A DNA stretch of 41,607 nucleotides, taken from IMG/VR virus record IMGVR_UViG_3300043772_000697, positions 1 to 41,607 of that record. One strand, given 5' to 3'. A model generated the notes under the pieces. It worked only from the letters and a program-made list of their open reading frames with translations. It was not told the DNA's origin and searched no databases. The position numbers and the translations under genes were made by a program. Shown in pieces: positions 6,619-14,282 of this stretch (position 1 is the stretch's first letter; each line of letters opens with the position of its first letter). The stretch comes from a virus.

Positions 6619-8643
6619 TCATCCGGGAGGTTGGACAAACACCCATTTGTTCCGACCTTCCAACCATGCGCGCTTCTTTTCGTATCCCAGGTCTCTCATG
6701 ATGGACGCAACCTGCATCTGGTCCGCGCGGCCTTGGCGCTCGACCGGCTTGCTGATCGCCTCGGTCAGCAGCAGCTCGCTGGTGATGGGTCGGCCGGCAT
6801 TGCGCGGGGCGCCGAGCCACTCCTGGATAGCCGCCTTCCACGGGCTGTCCACCAGGTAGGACTGGTTCTCCTGATCCACCTGCTGGGAGTGCTGGGCGCC
6901 GAGGTGGTTGGGCTCGCCGGCCTTGTAGGCGGCGACAGCTGCGGACCAGATCGCGTCGCGCTCCAGCAGCAGGCCATCAACGGGGATGTGCGGCGCGGTG
7001 GTCACGGGGATGACCCAGAAGCGGCGGTTGCCGGTGTCGTCGACCAGGAAGCCGGTGTCCCGGTTGGTGCTGCCGACGATGATGGAGCGGCGTGGGAACG
7101 ACTCGGTGGTGCGCTGGTAGGGCGCGCGGAACATGTCGGTCTGCTGGGTGAGGAACGCCTTCACCTGACCGGCGTGCTTGCGGCCGGTGATGTGGTCGAG
7201 CTCGGCCCACTCCATCAGCCAGGAGCGGTGGAGCACCATCAGGTCATCCTTCGAGCCGATGTCGCGCAGGGCATCGGAGAACCAGAGGCCGCCGAGGTTG
7301 CGCCAGAAGGTGGACTTGCCGCAGCCCTGCGGTCCCATCAGGACGCAGGCTGAATCGTGCTTGCAGCCGGGTTCGAAGATGCGACGGACGGCAGCGATCA
7401 GGGTGGCCTTGAGCATCGCGTCGTAGAGGCTGCCGGGCTGATCGCCGGGGCGCAGGTATGCGGTGGCGAGGTGGTCGATCGGCACGGGTGGCACGTTGTC
7501 TGCGACGTGCTCGAGGTATTCGCGCACGGGGTCGTAGGGGTTCTCGACGGCGACGACGTGCACAGCGTCGGCGGCGAGCTCCTTGGTGACCTTGACGCCA
7601 TCCTGAGCGAGCTTGAGGTAGAAGTGCTCGATGTGCTCGATCGGCTTCTGGTCGAGCTCAATGGCTTGGGTGAAGGTGTTCCAGCGCAGGCGATCGGCCA
7701 TCTGCTGGCGCAGGAGCTGGAGCAGCTCGTTGGACTCGAGCTTGAGAAGCTTTCCCTGCGACGGGGTGACGGTGGGATCCGCCTGCGCGGCCTGTCGCTT
7801 GGGCGGCGCTGGGGTAGGCCGTGAGGCCTTCTGATGACCGGCGAGATGGGCGAGGGTGCCGAGTGTGACGCCGTGGCCGTTGAAGGTGGCCCACTTGGCT
7901 TCGCAGGCACCAGGCTCGAACTTGCCTGAGATGGCTGACCATTCGATCCAGTCGGCCAGCAGGCTGTCATGGCCGACGCTGTGGAGTGCCATGCCGACCT
8001 GAACCCAGCGGTCGTAGTCGTCGGCCTCGGCAGATGGGATCGACGCGAGGTAATCCCGTGCGCGGGTGACGTCGGTGTCTGGAAGGCGCAGCAGGGGTGC
8101 AGGCTCAGGCTGCTGGCGCTGCATCTGCTGGAGCAGCAGCGATGGCGCCTCGGCTAGTGGGAGGCTGCCGGGGCCGCGGCCTTTGAGCCAGCGGTAGGCG
8201 CCTGTGATGGGGTGAGCGCCTGCGACGACCGACTGGCAGCCAGCCCAGCGAAGTTCGAGCTGCTCGCCCTTGATGGAGGATCGCAGCTTGGTGGTCTTGA
8301 TGGTGGTCCAGAAGGGTTCGGGCACCTGGTAGATGATCTGGAGGCGCCCGTCACGGCCGGAGGTGACGGCCCAGGACTTGGGGAGATCGCGCAGTGGTGC
8401 GCCGAGCTGCTCGAGCACCTCGGAAGCACCGAGGCCGTCGTGATCGACAAACAGGAGGCCACCGGACTGCGGGCCGGCGATGACACCGATCGCGACGGCG
8501 CGGCCGGCCTGGATCTCAGCTGTGAGATCGGCGCGGCTGATGGGGTGCTTCTGCCATTCGGGCTGGTAGGGGCGCTTGTCGTGACCGACGGCGACGAGCG
8601 CCCAGGTGTCAGGGAGTGCAGCGAGCTGATCGAGGAGAGTCAT
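6619..8643 (-). CDS. Primase-helicase (Prim-Pol + PriCT + VirE-like SF3-type ATPase)
   Basis: 674 aa, the probable replication initiator/helicase. Residues 1-180 are a bifunctional primase-polymerase domain with the metal-binding LLFVDHDG (Asp67, Asp69). Residues 193-265 (RARDYLASIPSAEADDYDRW, GMALHS, EAKWATF) are a PriCT-type primase C-terminal domain. Residues 400-600 are a VirE/D5-like ATPase: Walker A GPQGCGKST (437-445), Walker B SWLMEWAELD (474-483), then STNRDTGFLVDDTGNRRFW with the sensor and arginine finger. The three-part architecture is common in phages and satellites that replicate independently of host DnaG/DnaB. It follows the VRR-NUC gene by 36 bases. Confidence 0.92.
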   Translation of the reverse strand: MTLLDQLAALPDTWALVAVGHDKRPYQPEWQKHPISRADLTAEIQAGRAVAIGVIAGPQSGGLLFVDHDGLGASEVLEQLGAPLRDLPKSWAVTSGRDGRLQIIYQVPEPFWTTIKTTKLRSSIKGEQLELRWAGCQSVVAGAHPITGAYRWLKGRGPGSLPLAEAPSLLLQQMQRQQPEPAPLLRLPDTDVTRARDYLASIPSAEADDYDRWVQVGMALHSVGHDSLLADWIEWSAISGKFEPGACEAKWATFNGHGVTLGTLAHLAGHQKASRPTPAPPKRQAAQADPTVTPSQGKLLKLESNELLQLLRQQMADRLRWNTFTQAIELDQKPIEHIEHFYLKLAQDGVKVTKELAADAVHVVAVENPYDPVREYLEHVADNVPPVPIDHLATAYLRPGDQPGSLYDAMLKATLIAAVRRIFEPGCKHDSACVLMGPQGCGKSTFWRNLGGLWFSDALRDIGSKDDLMVLHRSWLMEWAELDHITGRKHAGQVKAFLTQQTDMFRAPYQRTTESFPRRSIIVGSTNRDTGFLVDDTGNRRFWVIPVTTAPHIPVDGLLLERDAIWSAAVAAYKAGEPNHLGAQHSQQVDQENQSYLVDSPWKAAIQEWLGAPRNAGRPITSELLLTEAISKPVERQGRADQMQVASIMRDLGYEKKRAWLEGRNKWVFVQPPG

Positions 8644-8679
8644 TCATGTGGCTCATGCGCTGCAGATGTTGGGCGAAGG

Positions 8680-9054
8680 TTAGCGAGGTTGGCAGGTGGC
8701 TGTGACGATTTCCAGAGCGTCACCCACTGATCGGGCAACGCCGGCGATGCCACCGGCGAGGTGGACGGCATCGCGCCAGCTGCGCTGCTGCGGCGTGAGG
8801 CGGCCCGTGGGGGTCTTGATCTCGATGGACGTGAACACGGCCAGGGTGGTGCCCACCATGTCGGGGGTGACCACGATGGTGCGCCAGCCGATCAGATCAG
8901 CGGAACCGCGTGCCAGGCCGAAGGTGACCAGCCGGCCGGTGCGGGGGTCGGGCAAAGCCCCGCACTGGTTTCTGTAGAGCCTCACGTCGGGCCGTGTGCC
9001 GAGCGCGAGCCTGATGCGCTGCTGCAGGTCGGTTTCGGCGTTGGCCACGATCAT
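8680..9054 (-). CDS. VRR-NUC domain nuclease
   Basis: 124 aa from ATG 9054, chosen because it overlaps the helicase stop in the classic ATGA arrangement; an upstream extension to 9093 is possible but would lie inside the helicase gene. The motifs are those of the VRR-NUC branch of the PD-(D/E)XK fold: LYRNQCGALPDP, GLARGSADLIGW (the G-S-x-D metal residue), SIEIKTPTGRLTPQQRSW (the E-x-K pair). Such nucleases resolve branched DNA and often sit beside phage SF2 helicases, as here. It probably works with the upstream helicase in replication or recombination. Confidence 0.9.
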   Translation of the reverse strand: MIVANAETDLQQRIRLALGTRPDVRLYRNQCGALPDPRTGRLVTFGLARGSADLIGWRTIVVTPDMVGTTLAVFTSIEIKTPTGRLTPQQRSWRDAVHLAGGIAGVARSVGDALEIVTATCQPR

Positions 9055-10430
9055 GCGCGCTGCTGCCGGGCAAAGTAGACGTGCCTGGCCCATGCGACTG
9101 GGTTGCGCATCCCGCGGGCTTGGCCGAGGTGGATCAGCTGCTGCAGGGTGCGCGCCTGCCCCTGATCACGGCGCCTGGCACGGGACACTGCCTCGCGCTT
9201 GAGCTCCTGCAGCTCGCCGTCGGTCTGCCTGATCTCTCGGGCTGGTGCTGCGCACTCGGCACCACAGCACGGGCACACGGGTTGCGGCTTGAACGCAGCG
9301 AAGCAGCTCTCGCAGGTGCGCACTGCTGGAGCCGGCGGGCCGCCCTTGCTGGTGCGGCGCCGGGCATCATCCAGCGACCATGTCCGTACATCGTCCGGGA
9401 AGCCATGGCGGTGGACGTTGCCGACGTGATCGAGGATCAGCGCGTGATCCTTGCCGGGTGCGGGCCGCAGCACGCGGCCGACCTGCTGCAGGTAGAGCCC
9501 CTCCGAGTGGGTGGGACGCAGCAGGATGGCGCACCCGACGGATGGCACGTCGGTGCCTTCTGAGATCACGTCCACCGAGACGAGAACCTGTAACGCGCCA
9601 GTAGCGAGATTGTTGATCGCAAGTTCACGATCCTGAACGGAAGTAGTACCAAGTACGGTCTGCGACGTGATGCCGCTGGCTCGGAATTGTGCGGCGACGT
9701 GCTCAGCGTGCGCGGTGGTGCAGCAGAAGGCGATGGCGCCGCAGCCGCGGCCAAGGCGTTGATAATGCTCAATCGCGTCGCCGGTGATGGATGGTTTGTC
9801 CAGCTCGGCTGCGGCTTGCTCTGGCGCGTAATCGCCTGATCGGACTCGCAGATTCGCCTCTTGGAATCTGATTTGGGGTGCGTAGATTCGCGCCCTTGTG
9901 AGGAAGCCTTGTGCAGCCAGATCCTGCATCGAGGGACCGAGCACAAGGCGATCAAACATTGCACCAAGGCCGCGGCCGTCACGGCGCACCGGGGTAGCGG
10001 TGACGCCAAGGCGAAGGGCATTGGGCCAGTGGTCGAGGATCTGCGACCACGTGCCGGCGACGGCGTGGTGCGCTTCGTCAACAACGATGACATCGGGCTG
10101 CCAGGTCTGCAGCTTGAGGCGGCGGGCGAGTGTCTGCACCGACGCGACTTGTACCGGGTGATCCGACGGCTCGAAGCCGGCGGCGATGACGCCATGCTCG
10201 ACGCCGGCCCAGGTGAGCTTCGCGCTGGCCTGACGGATCAGCTCGCGCCGGTGAACGAGGATCAGCACGCGACGACCACGCTCAACAGCGCCAGCAGTAA
10301 TGGCGGCGAACACGATGGTCTTGCCACCGCCAGTGGGCAGCACCAGCAACGGCGCGCGTGCGCCTGAGCGGTAAGCCGTGCGTAGATCGTGTATTGCGCG
10401 GGATTGATAGTCGCGAAGCGTGAGACTCAT
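9051..10430 (-). CDS. SF2 DEAD/DEAH-box helicase (RadD-like)
   Basis: 459 aa. Domain 1 has the Q-motif-like LRDYQSRAI, Walker A PTGGGKT (residues 32-38), DEAH (118-121) and TATP (144-147). Domain 2 has SVDVISEGTDVP and QQVGRVLRPAPGKDHA (motif VI). The C-terminus carries four Cys as CESCFAAF...CPCCGAEC, a zinc finger seen in RadD/YejH-type helicases, followed by a basic helical tail. Likely a DNA helicase for replication or fork repair. It is the first leftward gene from the divergent region at 10431-10525 and is coupled to the nuclease by ATGA. Confidence 0.93.
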   Translation of the reverse strand: MSLTLRDYQSRAIHDLRTAYRSGARAPLLVLPTGGGKTIVFAAITAGAVERGRRVLILVHRRELIRQASAKLTWAGVEHGVIAAGFEPSDHPVQVASVQTLARRLKLQTWQPDVIVVDEAHHAVAGTWSQILDHWPNALRLGVTATPVRRDGRGLGAMFDRLVLGPSMQDLAAQGFLTRARIYAPQIRFQEANLRVRSGDYAPEQAAAELDKPSITGDAIEHYQRLGRGCGAIAFCCTTAHAEHVAAQFRASGITSQTVLGTTSVQDRELAINNLATGALQVLVSVDVISEGTDVPSVGCAILLRPTHSEGLYLQQVGRVLRPAPGKDHALILDHVGNVHRHGFPDDVRTWSLDDARRRTSKGGPPAPAVRTCESCFAAFKPQPVCPCCGAECAAPAREIRQTDGELQELKREAVSRARRRDQGQARTLQQLIHLGQARGMRNPVAWARHVYFARQQRA

Positions 10431-10525
10431 AGGACTTGACCTGAGCTGCCGGGAAGCAATACCAAGGTGGGCGGCCCGATGCTAGCCGGCAGGGCAGGAA
10501 ATACTTGGAACAACTGGGGGAAGGG
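10431..10525. promoter_or_regulatory. Divergent control region between leftward replication and rightward recombination genes
   Basis: 95 bases separating the helicase start (leftward) from the exonuclease start (rightward). For the rightward direction TTGACC at 10436-10441 is followed after 16 bases by AATACC (3/6 match), a weak sigma-70-like candidate. No good leftward -10/-35 pair is evident. No long dyad stands out. Confidence 0.35.
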
Positions 10526-11431
10526 ATGAACAGTCGGGATGTTGTGGTAAGTTCAGGGAGCCGTGATGAACAGCTGCCTATGGACAACGCCGAGTACCAC
10601 GCGCTGACCAGCGTGGTCAGCAAGAGCCACCTTGACCTGGTGGCGCGCAGTCCGTTGCACTATTGGGCGCGGTACGTGGACCCGAACCGCGTGGAGCCCG
10701 AGCCGACCGCGGCCATGCTGCTGGGCACCGCGGTGCATACCCACATCCTCGAGCTGCCCGAGTGGGATGCGCGCTACATCGCGGCGCCGGAGGGCATCGA
10801 TCGCCGCACCAAGGCGGGGAAGGAATTGTGGGCAGCATTCGAGGCCGAAAGCGCGGGCCGTACGGTGATCAGCCGTACCGACGCCGACCTGGTGATGGCG
10901 ATGGGCCGCGCGGTGCATGGCCACCCGGCTGCGGCCTACCTGCTCGGGCAGCCGGGCAAGGCTGAGACCACGCACATGTGGACCGATGAGGCCACGGGGC
11001 TCGAGTGCAAGTGTCGGCCCGACTGGCTGCTCGATGACGGCAGCCTGATCGTGGATCTCAAGACCACCGAGGATGCGAGCCCGGCGGGGTTTAGCAAGAG
11101 CATCGCTGCATACCGCTACCACGTGCAGGCGGCGCATTATTTGACAGGGGTTGAGCGCGCGACAGGCCGCCGGCCTGATCAGTTTGTCTTTTGCGTAGTT
11201 GAAAAGCGCCCGCCCCACGCCGTGGCCGTCTACGCCGCCGATGCGGAGATGGTGGCAGCCGGGCAGGTGATTGCTGCGCGAGACATGCTGTTGCTGGCCG
11301 AGTGCCGCGATGCCGACTACTGGCCGGCCTACAGCGACCAGATCGAGACGATCAGCCTGCCGGCGTGGATGCGCCCGCGCCCCGATGGCAGCGTGCCCGT
11401 GGCACCGGCCGAGCAGATTGAGACGTTCTGA
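10526..11431 (+). CDS. RecE-like PD-(D/E)XK exonuclease
   Basis: About 301 aa from ATG 10526 (GGGGGA six bases upstream). ATG 10580 (MDNAEYHALTS), where family similarity begins, and TTG 10505 are alternatives. It shows the RecE/Exo VIII-type features: YHALTSVVSKSHLDLVARSP, GTAVHTHILE, LECKCRPDWLL with the metal Asp, VDLKTT (D-x-K), and YRYHVQAAHYL with the Gln-containing motif. It degrades one strand at double-strand ends to make 3' tails for the annealing protein encoded downstream. It is the first gene of the rightward operon and its stop overlaps the next start (TGATG). Confidence 0.88.
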   Translation: MNSRDVVVSSGSRDEQLPMDNAEYHALTSVVSKSHLDLVARSPLHYWARYVDPNRVEPEPTAAMLLGTAVHTHILELPEWDARYIAAPEGIDRRTKAGKELWAAFEAESAGRTVISRTDADLVMAMGRAVHGHPAAAYLLGQPGKAETTHMWTDEATGLECKCRPDWLLDDGSLIVDLKTTEDASPAGFSKSIAAYRYHVQAAHYLTGVERATGRRPDQFVFCVVEKRPPHAVAVYAADAEMVAAGQVIAARDMLLLAECRDADYWPAYSDQIETISLPAWMRPRPDGSVPVAPAEQIETF

Positions 11432-11568
11432 TGGACCAGCTCGCCAACCTCATCCTGATTGCGATCACCACGTGGTGCGGCGCGATCTTCATCTCACACC
11501 TGACCGACGCATCGCTGGCGACAGCAGCGGCCGGTTCCTTCTTCATCCTGATGGCCCTCAAGTCATGA
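11431..11568 (+). CDS. Small single-span membrane protein
   Basis: 45 aa, mostly hydrophobic: LANLILIAITTWCGAIFI and then SLATAAAGSFFILMAL, i.e. one or two short membrane spans. It lies between the exonuclease and annealing genes, joined to both by overlapping start/stop codons (TGATG at 11429-11433, ATGA at 11565-11568), which supports real translation. I do not recognise it; its role is unknown. Confidence 0.6.
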   Translation: MDQLANLILIAITTWCGAIFISHLTDASLATAAAGSFFILMALKS

Positions 11569-12257
11569 CCGAATCCACAGCACTGACCACCAGCTCGAGC
11601 GGCTCGGTGTTCTCAGGCATCCAGGCATTCGAGGATGCACAACGCATCGCGAAGGCGCTGGCCAGCTCGACGCTCATCCCGCCTCAGTTCCAGGGGCAGA
11701 ACGGCTTCGCGAATTGCCTGGTGGCGCTGGAGATCGCCAGCCGGATGCGGATGAGCCCGTTCCAGGTGATGCAGAACCTCCACATCATCCACGGCCGCCC
11801 CAGCTGGAGCAGCCAGTTCATCATCGGCCTGATCAACGGCTGCGGCCGCTTCAGCCCGCTGCGCTACGAGATCAGCGGCACCGGCGACAGCCTGGCCTGC
11901 TACTGCGTGGCCACCGAGCTGGCCAGCGGCGCCGACCTGAAAGGGCCGGTGGTGAGCATGGCGATGGCGAAGAAGGAAGGGTGGTCTACCAAGAGCGGCA
12001 GCAAGTGGCAGACCATGCCCGACCTGATGATTCGCTACCGGGCCGCGGCATTCTGGGGCCGGCTCTACATCCCCGAGCTGCTGGTGGGCATCCAGACCGA
12101 GGAGGAGGTGGTGGACGTGCAGCCGGTGACGGTGCGCGCGGCCGAGCCTGAACTGCCCAAGGCAACGCTGGAAGACCTGAACGCCAAGATCAAGCAACCG
12201 AAGCCGACCGTGGCCGCTGAGCCCGTGGGAGAGGATCCGAACGATGACATCTTCTGA
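11565..12257 (+). CDS. RecT-like single-strand annealing protein
   Basis: 230 aa. The core GQNGFANCLVALEIASRMR, FQVMQNLHIIHGRPSWSSQF, AMAKKEGWSTKSGSKWQTM and RYRAAAFWGRLYIPELL is a pattern very common in phage recombinases of the RecT type. It should anneal the 3' tails made by the exonuclease two genes upstream. Pro/Ala-rich low-complexity sequence follows (170-220), and the protein ends in an acidic EDPNDDIF that resembles the SSB C-terminal tip. It begins at an ATGA overlap and ends 14 bases inside the next gene. The family assignment is by motif pattern only. Confidence 0.75.
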   Translation: MTESTALTTSSSGSVFSGIQAFEDAQRIAKALASSTLIPPQFQGQNGFANCLVALEIASRMRMSPFQVMQNLHIIHGRPSWSSQFIIGLINGCGRFSPLRYEISGTGDSLACYCVATELASGADLKGPVVSMAMAKKEGWSTKSGSKWQTMPDLMIRYRAAAFWGRLYIPELLVGIQTEEEVVDVQPVTVRAAEPELPKATLEDLNAKIKQPKPTVAAEPVGEDPNDDIF

Positions 12258-12462
12258 GTATCTGACCCCGCGCGAGCTGGCTGCTCGATGGCGCAATATC
12301 GTCTCGCTCAGCACGCTCGACAACTGGCGCAGCAGCCAGAACCGAGGGCCGCGCTTCGTGAAGATCGGCGGCCGCGTCCTCTACCCCGTGGATGAGGTCG
12401 TGGCCTACGAACAGCGCAACCTGCGCGGCCTGCCAAACAATCCCTCGCAACCCAATCGATGA
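12244..12462 (+). CDS. Helix-turn-helix protein (excisionase/AlpA-like)
   Basis: 72 aa: YLTPRELAARWRNIVSLSTLDNW then RFVKIGGRVLYPVDEVVAYE, the layout of MerR-like HTH_17 excisionase/AlpA proteins, in which a winged helix is followed by a strand and the 'VlYp..dv..ye' signature. It may be the excisionase for the integrase at 18838, although it sits 6.4 kb away in the recombination operon; a transcription regulator is the alternative. It overlaps the preceding gene by 14 bp and the next by ATGA. Confidence 0.78.
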   Translation: MTSSEYLTPRELAARWRNIVSLSTLDNWRSSQNRGPRFVKIGGRVLYPVDEVVAYEQRNLRGLPNNPSQPNR

Positions 12463-12842
12463 GCTTCTCTGTGAATGGTGCACTGTTCAAGCAATCCGCT
12501 GCCGACTGGCAGAAGCGGATGGGCGACCGCTACGAGGCCGGCAAGAACTACCCCGAGTTCGATGGCGTGCTGAACGTGCCCGCCGACCAGGCCTATGCGC
12601 TGGCGCAGTACCTGATGAATGCCCAGCCCCAAGGGGATCGGCAGGAGATCCCGGTGCGGCTGAGCGGATGGGCGAAGACCGCGAGCAGCGGGGTGAAGTA
12701 CCTCAGCATCGTGGCCAAGCCCGACTACAAGGTGCAGAAGGCGATCGAGGAGGCTGCGGTGGCGCCAGCTGCTGCAGCCAGCCTTGCGCAGGCGACTGGT
12801 GGGGTGGTGAGCGAGATCACTGAGGCCTACGACCTGTTCTGA
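12459..12842 (+). CDS. Probable OB-fold single-strand DNA-binding protein
   Basis: 127 aa. The middle (RQEIPVRLSGWAKTASSG, then KYLSIVAKPDYK) is reminiscent of short OB-fold ssDNA-binding proteins such as the DUF736/T7 gp2.5-like group. An Ala-rich linker follows and the C-terminus is acidic with a terminal Phe (TEAYDLF), like the SSB tip. Its place directly after exonuclease, RecT-like and HTH genes supports an SSB role. I rate it likely but not proven; the similarity is short. Confidence 0.55.
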   Translation: MSFSVNGALFKQSAADWQKRMGDRYEAGKNYPEFDGVLNVPADQAYALAQYLMNAQPQGDRQEIPVRLSGWAKTASSGVKYLSIVAKPDYKVQKAIEEAAVAPAAAASLAQATGGVVSEITEAYDLF

Positions 12843-13040
12843 TCACATGAGCTCGAGCTCCAGCCGCGCGATCTCATTGACCGCGGCCTGGAGCATCTCC
12901 TGCTGGTGGTAGCACTGGCGGAGGAGCTGAGCGGCTAGCCGGCCGATTTGCGGGTGCCGCTCGAGATCGCGGCACTGCTTTTCGATCTGAAACTGTTTTT
13001 CTGGCGGGATCTCAACCGCCAGCCACTGACCGAAATCCAT
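12843..13040 (-). CDS. Small helical protein on the opposite strand
   Basis: 65 aa, ATG 13040 to TGA 12843, tail to tail with the SSB-like gene (no gap). The sequence reads as a real protein: WLAVEIPPEKQFQIEKQC, then two amphipathic helices (GRLAAQLLRQCYHQQEML, AAVNEIARLELEL). The plus strand here has no convincing gene. The PPEKQFQI segment and two-helix layout recall short cyanobacterial proteins and, more distantly, NblA (phycobilisome degradation), which some freshwater cyanophages carry. That link is a guess from pattern. It is the only leftward gene within the rightward early operon. Confidence 0.6.
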   Translation of the reverse strand: MDFGQWLAVEIPPEKQFQIEKQCRDLERHPQIGRLAAQLLRQCYHQQEMLQAAVNEIARLELELM

Positions 13041-13045
13041 TTTTC

Positions 13046-13062
13046 TGGGGCGGACTGCCCCA
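13046..13062. promoter_or_regulatory. Inverted repeat between divergent starts (operator candidate)
   Basis: TGGGGC (13046-13051) and GCCCCA (13057-13062) form a perfect 6-bp dyad with a 5-base centre. It lies between the leftward ATG at 13040 and the rightward ATGs at 13062/13071, so a bound protein, or the RNA hairpin, could affect both genes. Confidence 0.4.
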
Positions 13063-13070
13063 TGGTGCCC

Positions 13071-13331
13071 ATGAACTGCCCGAAGTGCAGCTGCCCCCGC
13101 CACCGGGCAGCGGTGACGAACAGCAAGCCTGCCGACCAGACGGTGCGCCGGCGTGTGTGCCTGGACTGCGGCCACGCATGGTTCACGGCCGAGGCGGAGG
13201 TGAGCCGGTATGCGGTGGGCTGGTGCTCTGGGCACGCGAGCAAGCCGGTGCTGCGGGTGCCGGTGACGCTGACGCTGAGCCACGTGGAGGTGGAGCAGGT
13301 GGGGCCGAAGCCGCGCGCGCGGCAGCAATAA
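13071..13331 (+). CDS. Zinc-ribbon protein
   Basis: 86 aa from ATG 13071 (ATG 13062 adds three residues). The N-terminal half has two Cys pairs, CPKC and CLDC, about 30 residues apart, i.e. a zinc ribbon of the kind seen in Ogr/Delta-like phage regulators; basic residues lie between the pairs. The second half ends in a basic Pro/Arg tail (GPKPRARQQ). Function unknown; nucleic-acid binding is likely. It is followed after two bases by the winged-helix gene. Confidence 0.68.
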   Translation: MNCPKCSCPRHRAAVTNSKPADQTVRRRVCLDCGHAWFTAEAEVSRYAVGWCSGHASKPVLRVPVTLTLSHVEVEQVGPKPRARQQ

Positions 13332-13333
13332 CG

Positions 13334-13582
13334 ATGCTGACCACCACCGAACTGCTGGCGCTCCGCCACCGCGTGCCTGCCGACACCCTCCTCGACTGGC
13401 TCGACCTGGAACAGCTGCTGCCGAAGCGGCCCTGCCACATCGAGACGGAGGTGCTGCGCCGCCACTGGTGCTGCAGCCAACCCACCGTTAGCCGGCGCAT
13501 CGCCCGCCTATGGGAGGCGGGTCTGATCGAGTACCGCAGCGGCGGCGGGCTGTACCGGATCCGCCGACTGGGGCAAATGTGA
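13334..13582 (+). CDS. Small winged helix-turn-helix protein
   Basis: 82 aa. Residues 40-80 (EVLRRHWCCSQPTVSRRIAR, LWEAGLIEYRSGGGLYRI) form a clear winged HTH: the recognition helix SQPTVSRRIARL, then the wing with Tyr/Gly-Gly. The first 40 residues are helical. It is a candidate transcription regulator of the early genes; no oligomerisation or sensor domain is seen, so it is not a CI-type repressor. Confidence 0.75.
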   Translation: MLTTTELLALRHRVPADTLLDWLDLEQLLPKRPCHIETEVLRRHWCCSQPTVSRRIARLWEAGLIEYRSGGGLYRIRRLGQM

Positions 13583-13777
13583 AGAACTGTCACATCCGCA
13601 ACGATGCGCCGCCGACGGTGTGCAATCATTACTGCATGGGGCGGACGGAAGCACCCCGGCGCAAGCCAAGAGGAGCCTCCCGACCGAACGGCGCACACGA
13701 GGTCGAAAAACCCGAGCGCAACAGGGCCTGAATAAGCCTGCACCGCCGGTTGGCCCGGCACCCACCACTTCACCACC
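13583..13777 (+). other. 195-base gap with one doubtful tiny frame
   Basis: No clear gene. A 31-codon frame at 13636-13731 (MGRTEAPRRKPRGASRPNGA, very basic) lacks an upstream Shine-Dalgarno and family resemblance, so I do not call it. The stretch may carry a promoter or leader for the small-gene cluster that begins at 13778. No good -10/-35 pair was seen. Confidence 0.4.
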
Positions 13778-13969
13778 ATGCTCACCACCACTCTCCTGGT
13801 GATCTGGAAGCTGCTGATTCCGCTGATGCTTCTGGTCGCCGTAATCGATTGGCTGACCGCTTCAGATGATCGCCGCGTGCGTGTCCTGCGCCGCACCGGC
13901 CTCAGCCAGCAGCAGATCGCCACCCGCCTCAACCTGTCCCGCTATCGCGTCCGCAAGGCGCTCGCATGA
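13778..13969 (+). CDS. Membrane-anchored helix-turn-helix protein
   Basis: 63 aa. Residues 4-26 (TTLLVIWKLLIPLMLLVAVI) are a strong membrane span. Residues 33-62 (RVRVLRRTGLSQQQIATRLN, then LSRYRVRKALA) are a complete resolvase/LuxR-style helix-turn-helix. A short linker (DWLTASDD) joins them, so the DNA-binding part should face the cytoplasm. Its stop overlaps the next gene (ATGATG). Such a tiny membrane-tethered HTH is unusual; possible jobs are anchoring phage DNA to the membrane or sensing membrane state. Confidence 0.7.
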   Translation: MLTTTLLVIWKLLIPLMLLVAVIDWLTASDDRRVRVLRRTGLSQQQIATRLNLSRYRVRKALA

Positions 13970-14112
13970 TGCTCACCAACCCCATCATCAACCGCATCGC
14001 CGTCGTGGTGCTGCTGGCCTGTCTCTACGCCGCCGGCTACGACAGCGCCAAGCAGGAGCCCGTCAAGGCGCACCACAACTGCGCAGCCGAACACCTGCCG
14101 CTGAAACCATGA
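13966..14112 (+). CDS. Small membrane or exported protein
   Basis: 48 aa: a hydrophobic N-terminal segment (NRIAVVVLLACLYAAGYDSA) then a polar tail with His and Cys (HHNCAAEHLPLKP). The Cys in LLAC could suggest a lipobox but the context is poor. It is coupled on both sides by ATGA overlaps. Function unknown. Confidence 0.55.
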   Translation: MMLTNPIINRIAVVVLLACLYAAGYDSAKQEPVKAHHNCAAEHLPLKP

Positions 14113-14282
14113 CCCCACGCCGCTTCTACTTCCAGATCCGCAGCGCCAACGTGCTGGAGTGCGTGCTGGCACACAGCCTCACCGAGGCCAAGCTGATCGC
14201 CGCTGACACGTGGATGCAGTGGTGGTCTGAGCTCGAATGGCTTGACTCCGAAACCGTTACCCACCCGATCACCCATGGCTAA
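14109..14282 (+). CDS. Small hypothetical protein
   Basis: 57 aa (MTPRRFYFQIRSANVLECVL, ADTWMQWWSELEWLDSETV). A beta-strand start and a Trp-rich amphipathic helix. It resembles the many short phage proteins beginning 'F.f.ir..n....a.s..eAk..a...w', of unknown role. ATGA overlap upstream; 8-bp overlap downstream. Confidence 0.6.
   Translation: MTPRRFYFQIRSANVLECVLAHSLTEAKLIAADTWMQWWSELEWLDSETVTHPITHG

Noticed and set aside
13334-13582. CI-type lysogeny repressor
   Set aside because: It has only a small winged helix, no dimerisation or peptidase domain, and lies inside the early operon; no better repressor candidate was found.
13636-13731. 31-codon basic frame
   Set aside because: No Shine-Dalgarno, no overlap with neighbours, no recognisable pattern.
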